54,209 nucleotides of DNA from Pseudomonadales bacterium (GCA_028283025.1 JAPYNO010000065.1:1-54209); one strand, 5' to 3'. Numbered from the stretch's first letter, positions 41,462 to 51,057 are shown. The notes: generated from the sequence alone by a model not told the origin. Numbers and translations: made by a program.

Positions 41462-44400
41462 TCATGGCGTTATTTCAAGCGCCGTATCGAGAATCAACAC
41501 ACCTTGCGCATCGCGTACTTGCAGGTGTCGCGCTTGGCCGAAGAAGGGGATGCGGGCGCTGAATGCTGCTGCGCCTGATGCGCCTGCAACGTGCATATCG
41601 AGAAGCTGTTCATAGAGCACGGCGTAACTGGCATCGCGCACGAGAAGTGTGTAATCGGCTTGCGTGCTCGCTGTTCGCGGCGGACGCAAACTGAAGTTTG
41701 CGGCATAGAGCGACCAGACGCCGAAGCGGTCGATTGCGCCGGTGATGGCGATGCTCGCGATGGCTGGCAGTAGCGTGTTTGCGTGGATGCCGCCCGCACC
41801 TTGCAATTGGAGCCTGTGGCGAGATTGCACGCTGCCTTCACGGCTCACTGGCGCCGATTGCAGCCGATTTTGCGTTGCTTTGCGGAAATGGTAGTCAGAG
41901 ATGAACGCAGACTGACAATGACTCATAAAGTCGAAGTGACCATCGTTCGGCTCGATGAACTTGTCCTCACTGAACCGCCAGCCCCGATTCGCACCTATGC
42001 CGCCTGCGGGATAGGGATAGTCGGGATCAACATCATCATTATCACTGCCATTGCCGCAGCCTGCGGCCACGTGCCGAAGTCCGAAGTTGTGGCCGATCTC
42101 GCGCACTTGAGCGAGGTCGCCACCGCAGCTGTTCGACAGGTCGTGCGCCGCGCTGATGGAGACGCCAATGCCTTGAAACGCGTAGCCGCAGCTTGAGCCA
42201 TCGTCAGGATGGCGAAATATCCCGTGCCAGAATTCGCCTTCTTCGGCTCTCACCGCCCACTCGTGCAGCAATTGCAGCGCGGCTTCTTGAACGTGCCAGC
42301 GACTTCCGCCGCTACTCGCGCGGTAGACGAGCGGAGCGGCGACCTTCGCTCGATAGTTATCCGTGATCGGTAGGAAGTCGTACACGCTGCGCATATACGC
42401 CTCGGTATCCGTGATCTCAGGGTTCCCGTCGGATGTACGAATGGGAACAAAGGTGATCGAGAAGTCTGGCAGCGTCTCGCCAACAAGGGGAATGCGCATG
42501 CGTTGTCCTGTATCGTCATCCTCACCAAGCGAGACAAGAAGTTCGTAGTCCTCTTGCACAAGGTTGCCAGGGAGCTCGAACACATGCGTGGTCTCGCGCT
42601 GCGCTGATGAAAATTTTGAAGATGTTTCGGATGCATCACTGATCATCTTCAGCGCCTCCTTGTCGGCTGTCGCGCCTTGCAGTCCCGCGCGCACTTGGAT
42701 TTCGGGAATCTGACTTGCTCGATGCGCGGTGCGGACTGCGAGCACCGCCTGGCGTCCAAGGATGAGCGGCAGATGGCTTTCGCCCATACCGCCCGCGCCA
42801 TCCCACACCCGGGCGAGCGGGCCTTGGTAGAGTTCGACTTGAAGCAGCCTCGCATGGTGCTTGATCTGAGCGTTGAGTGGATCGGCATCGTTTTCATCCG
42901 GGATGCCATCGTTGTCGTCGTCGCCATCCGCATTATCCCCGATGCCGTCCGAGTCGCTATCGACTGTTTCGCCTGCATCGTTCGGGAAGGCATCGGCGTT
43001 GTTGCCTACGCCGTCAAGATCGAGATCGACCCATTCGCGCGCATCGTGCGGAAATGTGTCAATGATATCTTCAAAGCCGTCCCCATCAGCGTCCCCTGCG
43101 AGGTAGGACAGACCGACGATGCGGTCGGCAAGGCCATCGGCAGCATCAATGGCTGCAAGATCGGCGCGCTTCAGTAAGATTACTGAATCGTGATTGCCGA
43201 GCAGTATGTCATCTTGGGTCTCAAGATCGGTGTCGCCGACAAGCGACATATGTGTCTCGTAGGGGACGCTGCTTGCGCTCGGCACAAGCCTATAGCCTTC
43301 GTATCGTTCAGCGAGATTGGCGAATCTCACATTCTGCGCGCCGCCTAAGGCTGCAAGCGCATCGAGCGGCACAATGTAGGTCATCGCGCCAGTAGCAATC
43401 AGCAGTTCGTCGGCATCCTTGTCGAGCAGTGGTGGCGCGTGCAGAAGGTTGTATTGATAGGCAATTTCTGAACGCACGCGCACTGCGACTTCGCCGAGAC
43501 TTGCCATGTCGTCAACGGCATAGCGATGCCACCAATCGCCCCACGCATCGGAGCGAACGGTGCGCCAAGAGCGACTATTTGACTCTTCATGAACATGGAT
43601 GATTCTTGTCAGCGAATCAGTTTTGTTGGATAGGAAGAAGCTCCTGTGCTGTGTGGAGATCAGCAGATCTGGCTCTGAATCGGCATCAACGTCTGGCAAG
43701 CCCATCCCTATGGTCAAATCATCGTCCGCGGTGGCGAGGAATTTCCATGAATTCTGCTCAGCGACGATCATCTCAAGGGAGACCTTTTGATCGCTTACCC
43801 TATCGCTCGTATCTGCCGGAGCGAGGTCAGATGCAGAAATCCAATAGGCTGCGCTCAAGCGACCATCACCTTCGGTGCTCGGCTCGCACTGCCTGCACAT
43901 GAAAAAGAAGCCTTGCTCGGAAATCGGACCACTGCTGCCAATGTCGCGAATGGCATTGCTCGGTGCGCCCATTGGGCCTGTGATCTTCCAAGAACTAGAC
44001 GATGCGGCAATGTTGGTAGTTGAGATCACGCCATCGGCGCTGCCATCAGCCGCATCCATGTCCGCCAAGTTCACGAGGCTCAGTACATAGAGCATCAATG
44101 GTGCATTGGTGCCTGCCGCAACGCTGATGAGAATATCCGTTTGTCCGTCAGCGTTCAGATCGCCTACGGGCGCAGGTGACGGGCCGAGCTGCTCGTCTTC
44201 TGAGCCGCCCACAATCTTCCATGAGTTGGGCGAAGCAGCGAGGTTGTCGAGCGCTACTCGGCTGTCGCGAGTGCCATCAATGCCATCGGCAACGGCGAAG
44301 TCCAGAGGAGAAACGATGTAGATACCCGCCGAACTGCCGATGAGAAACTCACCCATGCCGTTGCTGTCGATATCTCCGAGCGCGTGCACCACGAAGCTGT

Positions 44401-47400
44401 CATCCGATGTGGCGCTCGATGTGATGTCCGATGTAGCGTCGGATGCGCCTAGCCTCCATGAGTGGGCCTCGCGCGCTGCCAAGTCGAGATCGACCTGTCT
44501 GTCGAGCTGGCCATCGGCCGCATCCGCCGCAGCAAGATCGGATGAGGCAACCAGATACACCGCAGCTAACGCGCCCGACTTGGCGATCAGGAAGTCCGCT
44601 CGGCCATCGCCATCAATATCGCCAGCACTCGCAAGGCCGGTGTGGAGGTGCCAGTCTCGCGAGGTGAATTTGTAGGACTCGGCTTGCGTTCTGAGAGGAT
44701 CGTCTGGGAACACATCCAAGCTATCGGCAATGCCGTCTCCATCCCTGTCACTCGCCGCTGACCGGTTGCGCGGAAAGTCGTCCGCCGTATCGACGAAGCC
44801 ATCATTGTCGTCGTCCGCATCGGCGACATCTCCAATGCCGTCGCCATCGTAATCAGACCTCTCGGCGCGATTCAATGGAAAAGCGTCCGTGATATCCGGG
44901 GTGCCGTCGCCATCGCTGTCCTGTGGTGTTTCGAGGCTCCAAGGCAGGGCATCGTCGGCGTCAAGGCGACCATCATTGTCGTCATCCACATCGACATAGT
45001 TGTCCTCACCATCGTTATCTGTATCGAGAGGACGACCGTCCTCATCGTCGGGAATGTCATCGCCATCGTCGTCGTCGTCAAGTCGATCAGCGATGCCATC
45101 GCCATCGCTGTCGAATTGTCGCTGCTTGTCGCTAGGGAACTCGTCAAGCATGTCGCCGATGCCATCGCCATCGCTGTCCTTCCACTCTGAAGCGTCTTCA
45201 GGGAAGGCATCTTCATAGTCGGCGTAGCCATCATTGTCGTCATCGTATTCAAGAAGATTGTCGATTCCGTCTTGATCGGCGTCGCCGGTAATATCGGAAA
45301 GACGCAGCGTGCTGTCGGTGCGCCCGTCGGCACGTTCGAGCACGTCAATGGCGCTCGAACCGACGAGAAAGACAGCTGCCGGTGGCGCAAATGCAAGCGC
45401 TCTGCGCGGATCATCCGCGGCCCCTGCCAAGTCCCGGACGGAGGCATCAATCTGCATTGAGACAATGAGATCATGCCGCGAGTCGCCATCGGTGTCTTCG
45501 CTGAAGTCAATGGCTGTGAGCGTGTGATAAGCCGGTGCCATATGTAGTGAGACTGGCAGTTGCTCGCCCACTTCGCCCATGCCTACAAGTTCGCTTAAGC
45601 GCGCGCCAAAGGTCAAGCTAGCGCCGGTATCCGCGCCCTGTACAAAGGCGAGATCGACAAGGCCATCACCATCGATATCGCCGAATCGTTCGGTCATTGC
45701 CACGCGCTCAAGGGTCATTCCTCGCCAAGCAATGGGGGCTTCGAGCGACGTCAGTGAAATAATGCGGTCCGCGATGTCGTCGGCCCTGTCCGCTGCATCA
45801 AGCTGATTGCCGGGTAGTACATACATGTGAGAAGCGGTTGCGCCTCCTGCGATAATCAAATCCGCGTGGGCCTTACCGCTGACCTTGCCGACAGTCAGGC
45901 TATGCAGCGCATCACGTCCGCCTGTAATCGCCCAAGAGCCAGCAAGGCCAGCCGTGTGCTCGACATCCACGATGCCATCGGTCGTGCCGTCTGCGGCATC
46001 GGCAGAGGTGAGATCACTGATGGCAATAAGGTGAGCGGTCGCGCTCTTGTCTTGGAGATTGCGCATCACTAGCATCGCGGTGCCTTGACCGTCGAAGTCG
46101 CCTGATGCGCTCATGTACTGCACGGGGCCTGCAGAAGCCCTTGGTTTGAGTTTCCATGAACCTTCTGTTGTGATGAGCGTCTCGACTGCGATACTTGGCT
46201 GCGATGTTCTTTGTGCGCGAACAAGCTCTGCGCCGGACAGCAGATAGGCAGCGCCCCGCTCGCTACCCTTGCCATGGGTGGTAGCGATGAGATCGAGCGT
46301 CCCATCGCTATCGAGGTCATGCCCGCCATACAGTCTGTGCCCGAGCTGCGCATCCGAGTGCCCGACGATTTTCAAGGCATTGTCAAGTTCGGAAAGATGC
46401 TGATGGTTGATGCGCCCATTCCGCCCGCCATTGCGTGCGTCGAGGCTTGCAAAGTCGAGCTCGTGCGCAGAAACCACCAAAACCTCGCCCGCATACTCGG
46501 TGAATGCGCCGCGCTGAACACCCGCCGTCCTTGGAATGCCGATAGCAAACTCAGAGTGATCGTCACCATCAATATCGCCGATTTCCTGAATGGATACCTC
46601 GGCATTGATCAGCCACGCGCCCTGCGCCTCAAGAAGGTATCGCATGTCAATCGAGCGATCGAGCAATCCGTCCACAGCATCGGCAGACGCGAGGGTGGCG
46701 GTGGATACGAGGTAGGTGCCCTCTGAACCGGAGATCAGCAGGTCGCCAAGGCCGTCCTCGTCAAAATCCCCAGCCGATGAGATGCGCGAACCGAATTGCG
46801 CGCTGCCATCATGGAATCGATACGCACTGATTGACGTGCGCGTTGCGTCCATCGGGAAGTGGTCGTGCTCATCGACGATACCATCGCTATCGCTATCGAT
46901 GGTACGCGCCCGGTCAAGTGGAAACGCATCGTCGGCATCCTTGATGCCATCGTTGTCGTCGTCGGTATCGGCGTTGTCGCCAAGTCCATCCCCATCGCTA
47001 TCCCGCGATTCGGACGAGTCTAGCGGGAAGGTGTCATCCGAGTCGGGCACGCCATCGCCGTCCTCGTCCGGGGCGGGCTCATCGTTCGTCTGATTGTCTT
47101 CATTGTTCTCAGTGTCATCGGTGTCGTCTTCATTGTCATCGGCATCGTCGGTATCATCAGCGGCATCGGTGTCGGACGCTTCGGTGCGCCCGTTCCCCAG
47201 AGATGACCAATCGCTGCTGCCTTCGTCGTTGATCGCGCGTAGCCGAATCTCGTACAAGGTGTCCGGTGCGAGACCTGACAAGGTCGCGCTCAGTTCGGCG
47301 CCCACAGTCACGTCATTCCACGCAACGGTGCCCGCAGCACGGTACTCAAGTTCATAGGCGGTGATTGGCGGACCGGTGTTGGCAGGCGCGCGCCAGCGAA

Positions 47401-49078
47401 GAGACAGCGTGTTCGATGACGATGCGTCAACGCTCGGTGCGCTTGGCTGCCCCGGTGGCTCTGCAACGTCACCAACCGCGATGCGCACTTGAGCAGAGCC
47501 TTGTGCGCCAAATTCGTCTCGAGCAACAGCGGTGAATTCATACGAAGGCTTGGCCTCAAAGTTGAGGGCACTGCGCGTGCGCAACTGGCCGCTGGTGGCG
47601 TTGATCGTAAATGACCCTGCATCGCCACCATTCAAGCTGTAGGTGAGGCTGTCGGATTCGGGGTCATTCGCGGTGATTGGGGCGCCGACATCGCGCCCTG
47701 CGGGCGTGTTTTCGTTGACGCTTCGCTCGAAGGTACTCGATGTGAAACTTGGCGCACCATTGCTCGCTGTCGTTGCGTTTGCGGTGTTGGACGCAGGGCC
47801 TGTCCCTACCGAATTGATAGCGGAGACACGGTAGTGGCGAGTGTTGCTCGGCGCGAGCCCACTGTGCGAGTATGTCCTGCCGACATTCCCGGTGTTTCTG
47901 ACAAGTTGTTGCCAGCTCGTCCCGCCATTGCTCGACACTTCAATGCGGTAGCCAGTGAGCGGTGCGCCGCCATTGTCCGAAGGCGCCGACCAGGAGAGAT
48001 TGATGCGCGAGCGTCCCGATGGACTCGCGAAAAGGTTGGTGGGCGCGGCGGGTGCGGTTGCTGGCGGTGCATCGTCATTCCTGATTGTGCCGCGCGCGGT
48101 CGCTGATGATGGTAATGCGACGTTGCCGGTTGGATTGCTGAGCGTGACAGTGAATGTCTCATCGCTTTCGAAGGTCAGATCGCCCTGCACTGACACCGAA
48201 ATCGTCTTGCTTGTTTGTCCGGCATCGAACGTCAGAGTGCCGCTCGCGGCTGTGTAATCGCTGCCCGCTGTCGCGGTATCGCTTGATGTCGATGAAGTTG
48301 CCCAATCGACCGTGATCGCCGCGTTGCTCGACTGATCGAGCGTGACGCTGAACGTCAGGCTCGATTGACCGCTGTCGCCTTCTGAGATGCTTGCATTGGC
48401 GATGGTGAGCTTGCTTGCCAATGGCGTTTGCAATTCGAACGTCAATCGTGCCAAAGGGTTGTTGCGAAACCTGCCGCCGCTGCTAGCGCTATTGCGAATG
48501 CTGGTGATCGTTCCGTGTGGGTCAACATTGCCGCCACCCAAACGCCAAGCATTCCCATTTTCGGTGCCAGCGTCGTACGGATACAGGCTCATCTCCACCT
48601 TTTGCCTCCATCCGCTCTGATACAGCGGGACGCTGTCAACACCGACAAACCAATCAGAAGTCGGCGCAATCATGGACAGCACGCTCACCAGCGGATGACT
48701 CTGTTGGATGGTGAATGTGGTAGATACAGATGATGTTGGACCGATAAAGGACGAGCCAGCGCGAACCACACCATCTGTATTGGCGTTTCTACCAATTTCT
48801 GAAACCAGTATGCCGGTGCTGCCGAACTCCGCAACACCTTCCACGCCCTCGCTAGCAGTGCCGCCAGACCGCCAAATGCGGGTGCTCGAATTGTGCTTCG
48901 CACCGATGACTTGGGTGAAGTGCGCACCTCCCGGCAGTCTGGAATCGGTGATGTCGTCTGCCGTCCAGAGACCTTGGAAGGTCATCTTGTAGGTGACGGA
49001 GTCCTGCGCAACAGCTTTTGCGGACAGGCACGCGAGCAGCAAAAGCGCCGCGATTCTAAGAAAATAAGTAATCCCCAT
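41462..49078 (-). CDS. Giant secreted multidomain protein with degenerate metzincin
   Basis: A 2538-residue protein with a signal peptide ending at AKAVA-Q (residue 24). Domain order by eye: Spondin_N (25-215, with SMIAPTSDWFVGVD and PYDAGTENG); Calx-beta (220-330); Fn3 (340-440); cadherin-like (441-540); Fn3 (545-635); acidic Asp-rich linker and thrombospondin-type-3 calcium repeats (640-745); FG-GAP/VCBS repeats; a long TSP3 block (about 1225-1440); more FG-GAP repeats; a third TSP3 block (about 1990-2065); then a zinc-protease-like domain. Its motif reads R2326-E-x-x-H2330-x-x-G-x-x-H2336 with Met-turn M2385. The first zinc ligand, normally His, is Arg. It is probably a surface or matrix adhesin. 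The domains and signal are clear; function is inferred. Confidence 0.9.
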   Translation of the reverse strand: MGITYFLRIAALLLLACLSAKAVAQDSVTYKMTFQGLWTADDITDSRLPGGAHFTQVIGAKHNSSTRIWRSGGTASEGVEGVAEFGSTGILVSEIGRNANTDGVVRAGSSFIGPTSSVSTTFTIQQSHPLVSVLSMIAPTSDWFVGVDSVPLYQSGWRQKVEMSLYPYDAGTENGNAWRLGGGNVDPHGTITSIRNSASSGGRFRNNPLARLTFELQTPLASKLTIANASISEGDSGQSSLTFSVTLDQSSNAAITVDWATSSTSSDTATAGSDYTAASGTLTFDAGQTSKTISVSVQGDLTFESDETFTVTLSNPTGNVALPSSATARGTIRNDDAPPATAPAAPTNLFASPSGRSRINLSWSAPSDNGGAPLTGYRIEVSSNGGTSWQQLVRNTGNVGRTYSHSGLAPSNTRHYRVSAINSVGTGPASNTANATTASNGAPSFTSSTFERSVNENTPAGRDVGAPITANDPESDSLTYSLNGGDAGSFTINATSGQLRTRSALNFEAKPSYEFTAVARDEFGAQGSAQVRIAVGDVAEPPGQPSAPSVDASSSNTLSLRWRAPANTGPPITAYELEYRAAGTVAWNDVTVGAELSATLSGLAPDTLYEIRLRAINDEGSSDWSSLGNGRTEASDTDAADDTDDADDNEDDTDDTENNEDNQTNDEPAPDEDGDGVPDSDDTFPLDSSESRDSDGDGLGDNADTDDDNDGIKDADDAFPLDRARTIDSDSDGIVDEHDHFPMDATRTSISAYRFHDGSAQFGSRISSAGDFDEDGLGDLLISGSEGTYLVSTATLASADAVDGLLDRSIDMRYLLEAQGAWLINAEVSIQEIGDIDGDDHSEFAIGIPRTAGVQRGAFTEYAGEVLVVSAHELDFASLDARNGGRNGRINHQHLSELDNALKIVGHSDAQLGHRLYGGHDLDSDGTLDLIATTHGKGSERGAAYLLSGAELVRAQRTSQPSIAVETLITTEGSWKLKPRASAGPVQYMSASGDFDGQGTAMLVMRNLQDKSATAHLIAISDLTSADAADGTTDGIVDVEHTAGLAGSWAITGGRDALHSLTVGKVSGKAHADLIIAGGATASHMYVLPGNQLDAADRADDIADRIISLTSLEAPIAWRGMTLERVAMTERFGDIDGDGLVDLAFVQGADTGASLTFGARLSELVGMGEVGEQLPVSLHMAPAYHTLTAIDFSEDTDGDSRHDLIVSMQIDASVRDLAGAADDPRRALAFAPPAAVFLVGSSAIDVLERADGRTDSTLRLSDITGDADQDGIDNLLEYDDDNDGYADYEDAFPEDASEWKDSDGDGIGDMLDEFPSDKQRQFDSDGDGIADRLDDDDDGDDIPDDEDGRPLDTDNDGEDNYVDVDDDNDGRLDADDALPWSLETPQDSDGDGTPDITDAFPLNRAERSDYDGDGIGDVADADDDNDGFVDTADDFPRNRSAASDRDGDGIADSLDVFPDDPLRTQAESYKFTSRDWHLHTGLASAGDIDGDGRADFLIAKSGALAAVYLVASSDLAAADAADGQLDRQVDLDLAAREAHSWRLGASDATSDITSSATSDDSFVVHALGDIDSNGMGEFLIGSSAGIYIVSPLDFAVADGIDGTRDSRVALDNLAASPNSWKIVGGSEDEQLGPSPAPVGDLNADGQTDILISVAAGTNAPLMLYVLSLVNLADMDAADGSADGVISTTNIAASSSSWKITGPMGAPSNAIRDIGSSGPISEQGFFFMCRQCEPSTEGDGRLSAAYWISASDLAPADTSDRVSDQKVSLEMIVAEQNSWKFLATADDDLTIGMGLPDVDADSEPDLLISTQHRSFFLSNKTDSLTRIIHVHEESNSRSWRTVRSDAWGDWWHRYAVDDMASLGEVAVRVRSEIAYQYNLLHAPPLLDKDADELLIATGAMTYIVPLDALAALGGAQNVRFANLAERYEGYRLVPSASSVPYETHMSLVGDTDLETQDDILLGNHDSVILLKRADLAAIDAADGLADRIVGLSYLAGDADGDGFEDIIDTFPHDAREWVDLDLDGVGNNADAFPNDAGETVDSDSDGIGDNADGDDDNDGIPDENDADPLNAQIKHHARLLQVELYQGPLARVWDGAGGMGESHLPLILGRQAVLAVRTAHRASQIPEIQVRAGLQGATADKEALKMISDASETSSKFSSAQRETTHVFELPGNLVQEDYELLVSLGEDDDTGQRMRIPLVGETLPDFSITFVPIRTSDGNPEITDTEAYMRSVYDFLPITDNYRAKVAAPLVYRASSGGSRWHVQEAALQLLHEWAVRAEEGEFWHGIFRHPDDGSSCGYAFQGIGVSISAAHDLSNSCGGDLAQVREIGHNFGLRHVAAGCGNGSDNDDVDPDYPYPAGGIGANRGWRFSEDKFIEPNDGHFDFMSHCQSAFISDYHFRKATQNRLQSAPVSREGSVQSRHRLQLQGAGGIHANTLLPAIASIAITGAIDRFGVWSLYAANFSLRPPRTASTQADYTLLVRDASYAVLYEQLLDMHVAGASGAAAFSARIPFFGQARHLQVRDAQGVLILDTALEITP
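42870..43105 (-). repeat. Third thrombospondin-type-3-like Ca-binding repeat block in the giant gene
   Basis: The DNA encodes DxDxDGxxD-type repeats with FP-x-DA spacers in the region just before the protease-like domain. It is part of the coding sequence, not an independent repeat. Confidence 0.7.
44690..45300 (-). repeat. Long thrombospondin-type-3 repeat block in the giant gene
   Basis: About 200 residues of DxDGDG-type calcium-binding repeats. The DNA is repetitive too: one 21-base segment at 45092-45112 recurs at 45158-45178, exactly 66 bases (22 codons) apart. The repeats are coding and show the usual pattern DSDGDGIxD...FPxD. Confidence 0.75.
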
Positions 49079-49259
49079 GACAACCCCTCGTTTCTGAGTC
49101 GATGCAGGCGACTCATCCTAACTCATTTTCTTGAATGGGAATTAGCTATGGCCAGCTTCAATGCGCAGCGGAATTTCTCCATGCGAGGGCTTGCCTGCAA
49201 TTGCCTCGTCACTCTGCTTCAAGCTTGACATGTCCCATCAGCTTGTGAACACTTGCGAC

Positions 49260-49508
49260 ATGGAATCAATGAACGCTTCAGAATTCAAAGCGAAGTGCTT
49301 CGTTACGCTCGACAAGGTGCACGCGACAAGTCGAGCTTTGGTCATACTAAAGCACGGCGAACCGGTCGCCGTGTTGAGCCCTGTCGCAGAAGCTGTAGAG
49401 GGAATTTCATAGTACCCGCAATCCAAACTTAAAGGAACCGTTAAAGTGCTTGGCGATATCGTGGCACCAGTGCTGCCTGAAGATGATTGGGAGACTTTGA
49501 CTCGTTGA
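49260..49508 (+). pseudogene. Phd/YefM-type antitoxin with in-frame stop
   Basis: The frame reads MNASEFKAKCFVTLDKV, then LVILKHGEPVAVLSP, the classic Phd antitoxin core, and hits TAG at 49410-49412. In the same frame the normal C-terminus continues: YPQSKLKGTVKVLGDIVAP, VLPEDDWETL, ending TGA at 49506-49508. So one nonsense codon interrupts an otherwise complete 80-residue antitoxin. The toxin frame follows with an overlap. Confidence 0.75.
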
Positions 49509-49710
49509 AGTTTCTACTCGATACTCATATTCTTATCTGGTGGCTTTCTGAACGAGACAAGCTGTCTGCCGAACAGTTTAGGTTTATTGGGAATGTGGCT
49601 GCTCGCCTCCTAGTTGGCGGTGAACAAACTTCCTTGAATCGACACGGACCGACCCCATATTCTTGGGAAGCAAATAGCAGCAACCAAAGCCTGACTTCGA
49701 AAAAGCGTCT
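49505..49710 (+). pseudogene. Truncated PIN-domain toxin
   Basis: From the TTG at 49505 (overlapping the antitoxin stop) the frame reads KFLLDTHILIWWLSERDKLS, the usual start of a PIN toxin partnered with Phd-type antitoxins. After about 28 residues similarity is lost, and the later acidic residues of the PIN active site are missing. The frame continues without a recognisable domain to about 49768. The TA module is dead. The 180 bases before the antitoxin (49079-49259) show nothing beyond the giant gene's SD (GAGGGG). Confidence 0.65.
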
Positions 49711-49725
49711 TTACAGGAGAAGACA

Positions 49726-50025
49726 ATGTCTGAAAGCCGATCCCATAAGACTACCGCCAACCGCGTAGCAGCTCGTTACGGTGCGGAGCACAACCACGGC
49801 GAAGGAGTAGATATCAAGACACCAAGCAAAGCGATCGAAGTAGAGACCCCAGAGTCTGTCCCGGATGCAGGCCGACAGCTACAAGGCCATCGGGGCGAAG
49901 TATATGTAGCAGGAACGAATCAGAACGCGGTAGAGAAAGCACTAGCTCACTACTCCGAAAGTACGATTGGCGTTATGGATAATCAAGGCAATGTCATTAA
50001 GCCATCAACGAGACGAGGAAACTAA
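49726..50025 (+). CDS. Small protein with possible PD-(D/E)XK-like core
   Basis: A 99-residue protein, well expressed by appearance: AGGAGA lies 7 bases before the ATG. It contains GVDIKTPSKAIEVET (D29, E38-V-E40) followed by a helix and QLQGHRGEVYVAG. The spacing and the strand-Glu-x-Glu pattern recall the PD-(D/E)XK nuclease core with Glu in place of the catalytic Lys, but this is only inference. A later strand reads STIGVMDNQGNVIK. It ends 120 bases before a restriction-type endonuclease gene on the same strand. No named family is claimed. Confidence 0.6.
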   Translation: MSESRSHKTTANRVAARYGAEHNHGEGVDIKTPSKAIEVETPESVPDAGRQLQGHRGEVYVAGTNQNAVEKALAHYSESTIGVMDNQGNVIKPSTRRGN

Positions 50026-50130
50026 TCAGCATTCATCTCCCAATTCAAAGAGAAAGCTAATTTAGTTTTGTTGTATAGTCTAGCGCACGGCCAATCACTA
50101 GCTGCTAATTAATCGAGCGAATAGCCGTCC

Positions 50131-50136
50131 TATACT
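50131..50136 (+). promoter_or_regulatory. -10 element very close to the endonuclease start
   Basis: TATACT ends 9 bases before the ATG at 50146, with no SD between, suggesting a leaderless or almost leaderless transcript. A poor -35 candidate (TTAATC, 50109-50114, 16 bases spacing) is the best match. The 120-base gap is AT-rich compared with the rest of the window. Confidence 0.4.
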
Positions 50137-50145
50137 CAAGATCCC

Positions 50146-51057
50146 ATGCCGGAAAAATTATCTGCACACTACGTTCACTTGGTGTGGGATGCGGCCCACA
50201 AATCCTTTTGGCGGCGCCAGACATTGCATAGTTTTCTCAGAAGCTCGGGGGTTTCTGAGCCTATCTTGGCTACATGGACGCAAGAAGAAACTAAGCGGGA
50301 TTTTCTGAATCGACTGTTTCCGAAACTGGAGTCTACTCTAGCTGGAATCAGGACAATTAACGCGCTAGCCGACGCCTTGGCCGAACAGCAATCATTTCCA
50401 GACCTTGCCGGGTGGGAGGATGCAAAAGACAAGCAGGAGCAGGCTCGATATGCCGTCAATGCGCTCAGGACCTACAAAAATGAGCAAGCAGGCAAGGCCA
50501 AAAGAGAGCGGCAAAATGCGGAGGTAAAAAGGGTGGCGAAAGAGATTCGTCAGGAACATTTGAAAAAGCAACACGACCTCTCCAAGTTAGAAGATAGTCT
50601 TAACTCCTTAGTCTCTCTCCAAGGCACGCAGCAAGGTGGCTATGCCTTTGAAAAGTGGTTCTACGATCTTGCCGCCTACTTTGAAGTGCAACAAAAGCGC
50701 CCCTACAAAGCCAGCGGACGGCAGATTGACGGGTCTATTACCGCCGGAGATACCACTTACCTTGTGGAACTGAAATTCACCAGCACTCAGGTAGGCCCTT
50801 CGAGTGTGGATGTATTTCGACGCATAGTCGAAACGAAAGCAGATAACACCATGGGGATTATGGTCAGCATGTCTGGATACTCGCCAAACGCAATTGAATC
50901 TGCATCTGGGGGCAAATCTCCAATCCTACTGATTGACCACCAGCATCTGTATGCCGTCTTAGGCGGGATTCTGACGCTTGAAGAACTAATAGCTCGTATC
51001 CGAAGAAGCGCCTCTCAAACTGGCCGTGCGTTTGTTAGATTAGATGAACTGCGTTAG
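50146..51057 (+). CDS. Restriction-type endonuclease, PD-(D/E)XK (Mrr-like)
   Basis: A 303-residue protein. The first half is helical and charged, with a coiled-coil-like stretch about residues 90-155. The second half is a nuclease fold: GYAFEKWFYDLA with Glu169 as the first helix acid, then RQIDGSITAGD with D195 and LVELKFT with E208 and K210, so D-x12-E-x-K is intact. It would cut double-stranded DNA. It faces the Dnd genes: dndE ends at 51232, 174 bases beyond this stop. I infer a possible Dnd-linked or independent restriction role; no methylase is seen. Confidence 0.8.
   Translation: MPEKLSAHYVHLVWDAAHKSFWRRQTLHSFLRSSGVSEPILATWTQEETKRDFLNRLFPKLESTLAGIRTINALADALAEQQSFPDLAGWEDAKDKQEQARYAVNALRTYKNEQAGKAKRERQNAEVKRVAKEIRQEHLKKQHDLSKLEDSLNSLVSLQGTQQGGYAFEKWFYDLAAYFEVQQKRPYKASGRQIDGSITAGDTTYLVELKFTSTQVGPSSVDVFRRIVETKADNTMGIMVSMSGYSPNAIESASGGKSPILLIDHQHLYAVLGGILTLEELIARIRRSASQTGRAFVRLDELR

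Noticed and set aside
44690-45300. CRISPR-like or satellite DNA repeat
   Set aside because: The repeats keep a single open frame and encode calcium-binding DxDGDG motifs; they belong to the giant gene.
46845-47085. Low-complexity Asp/Glu stretch as a separate acidic protein
   Set aside because: It is in frame with the giant gene and forms the linker and first calcium-repeat block.
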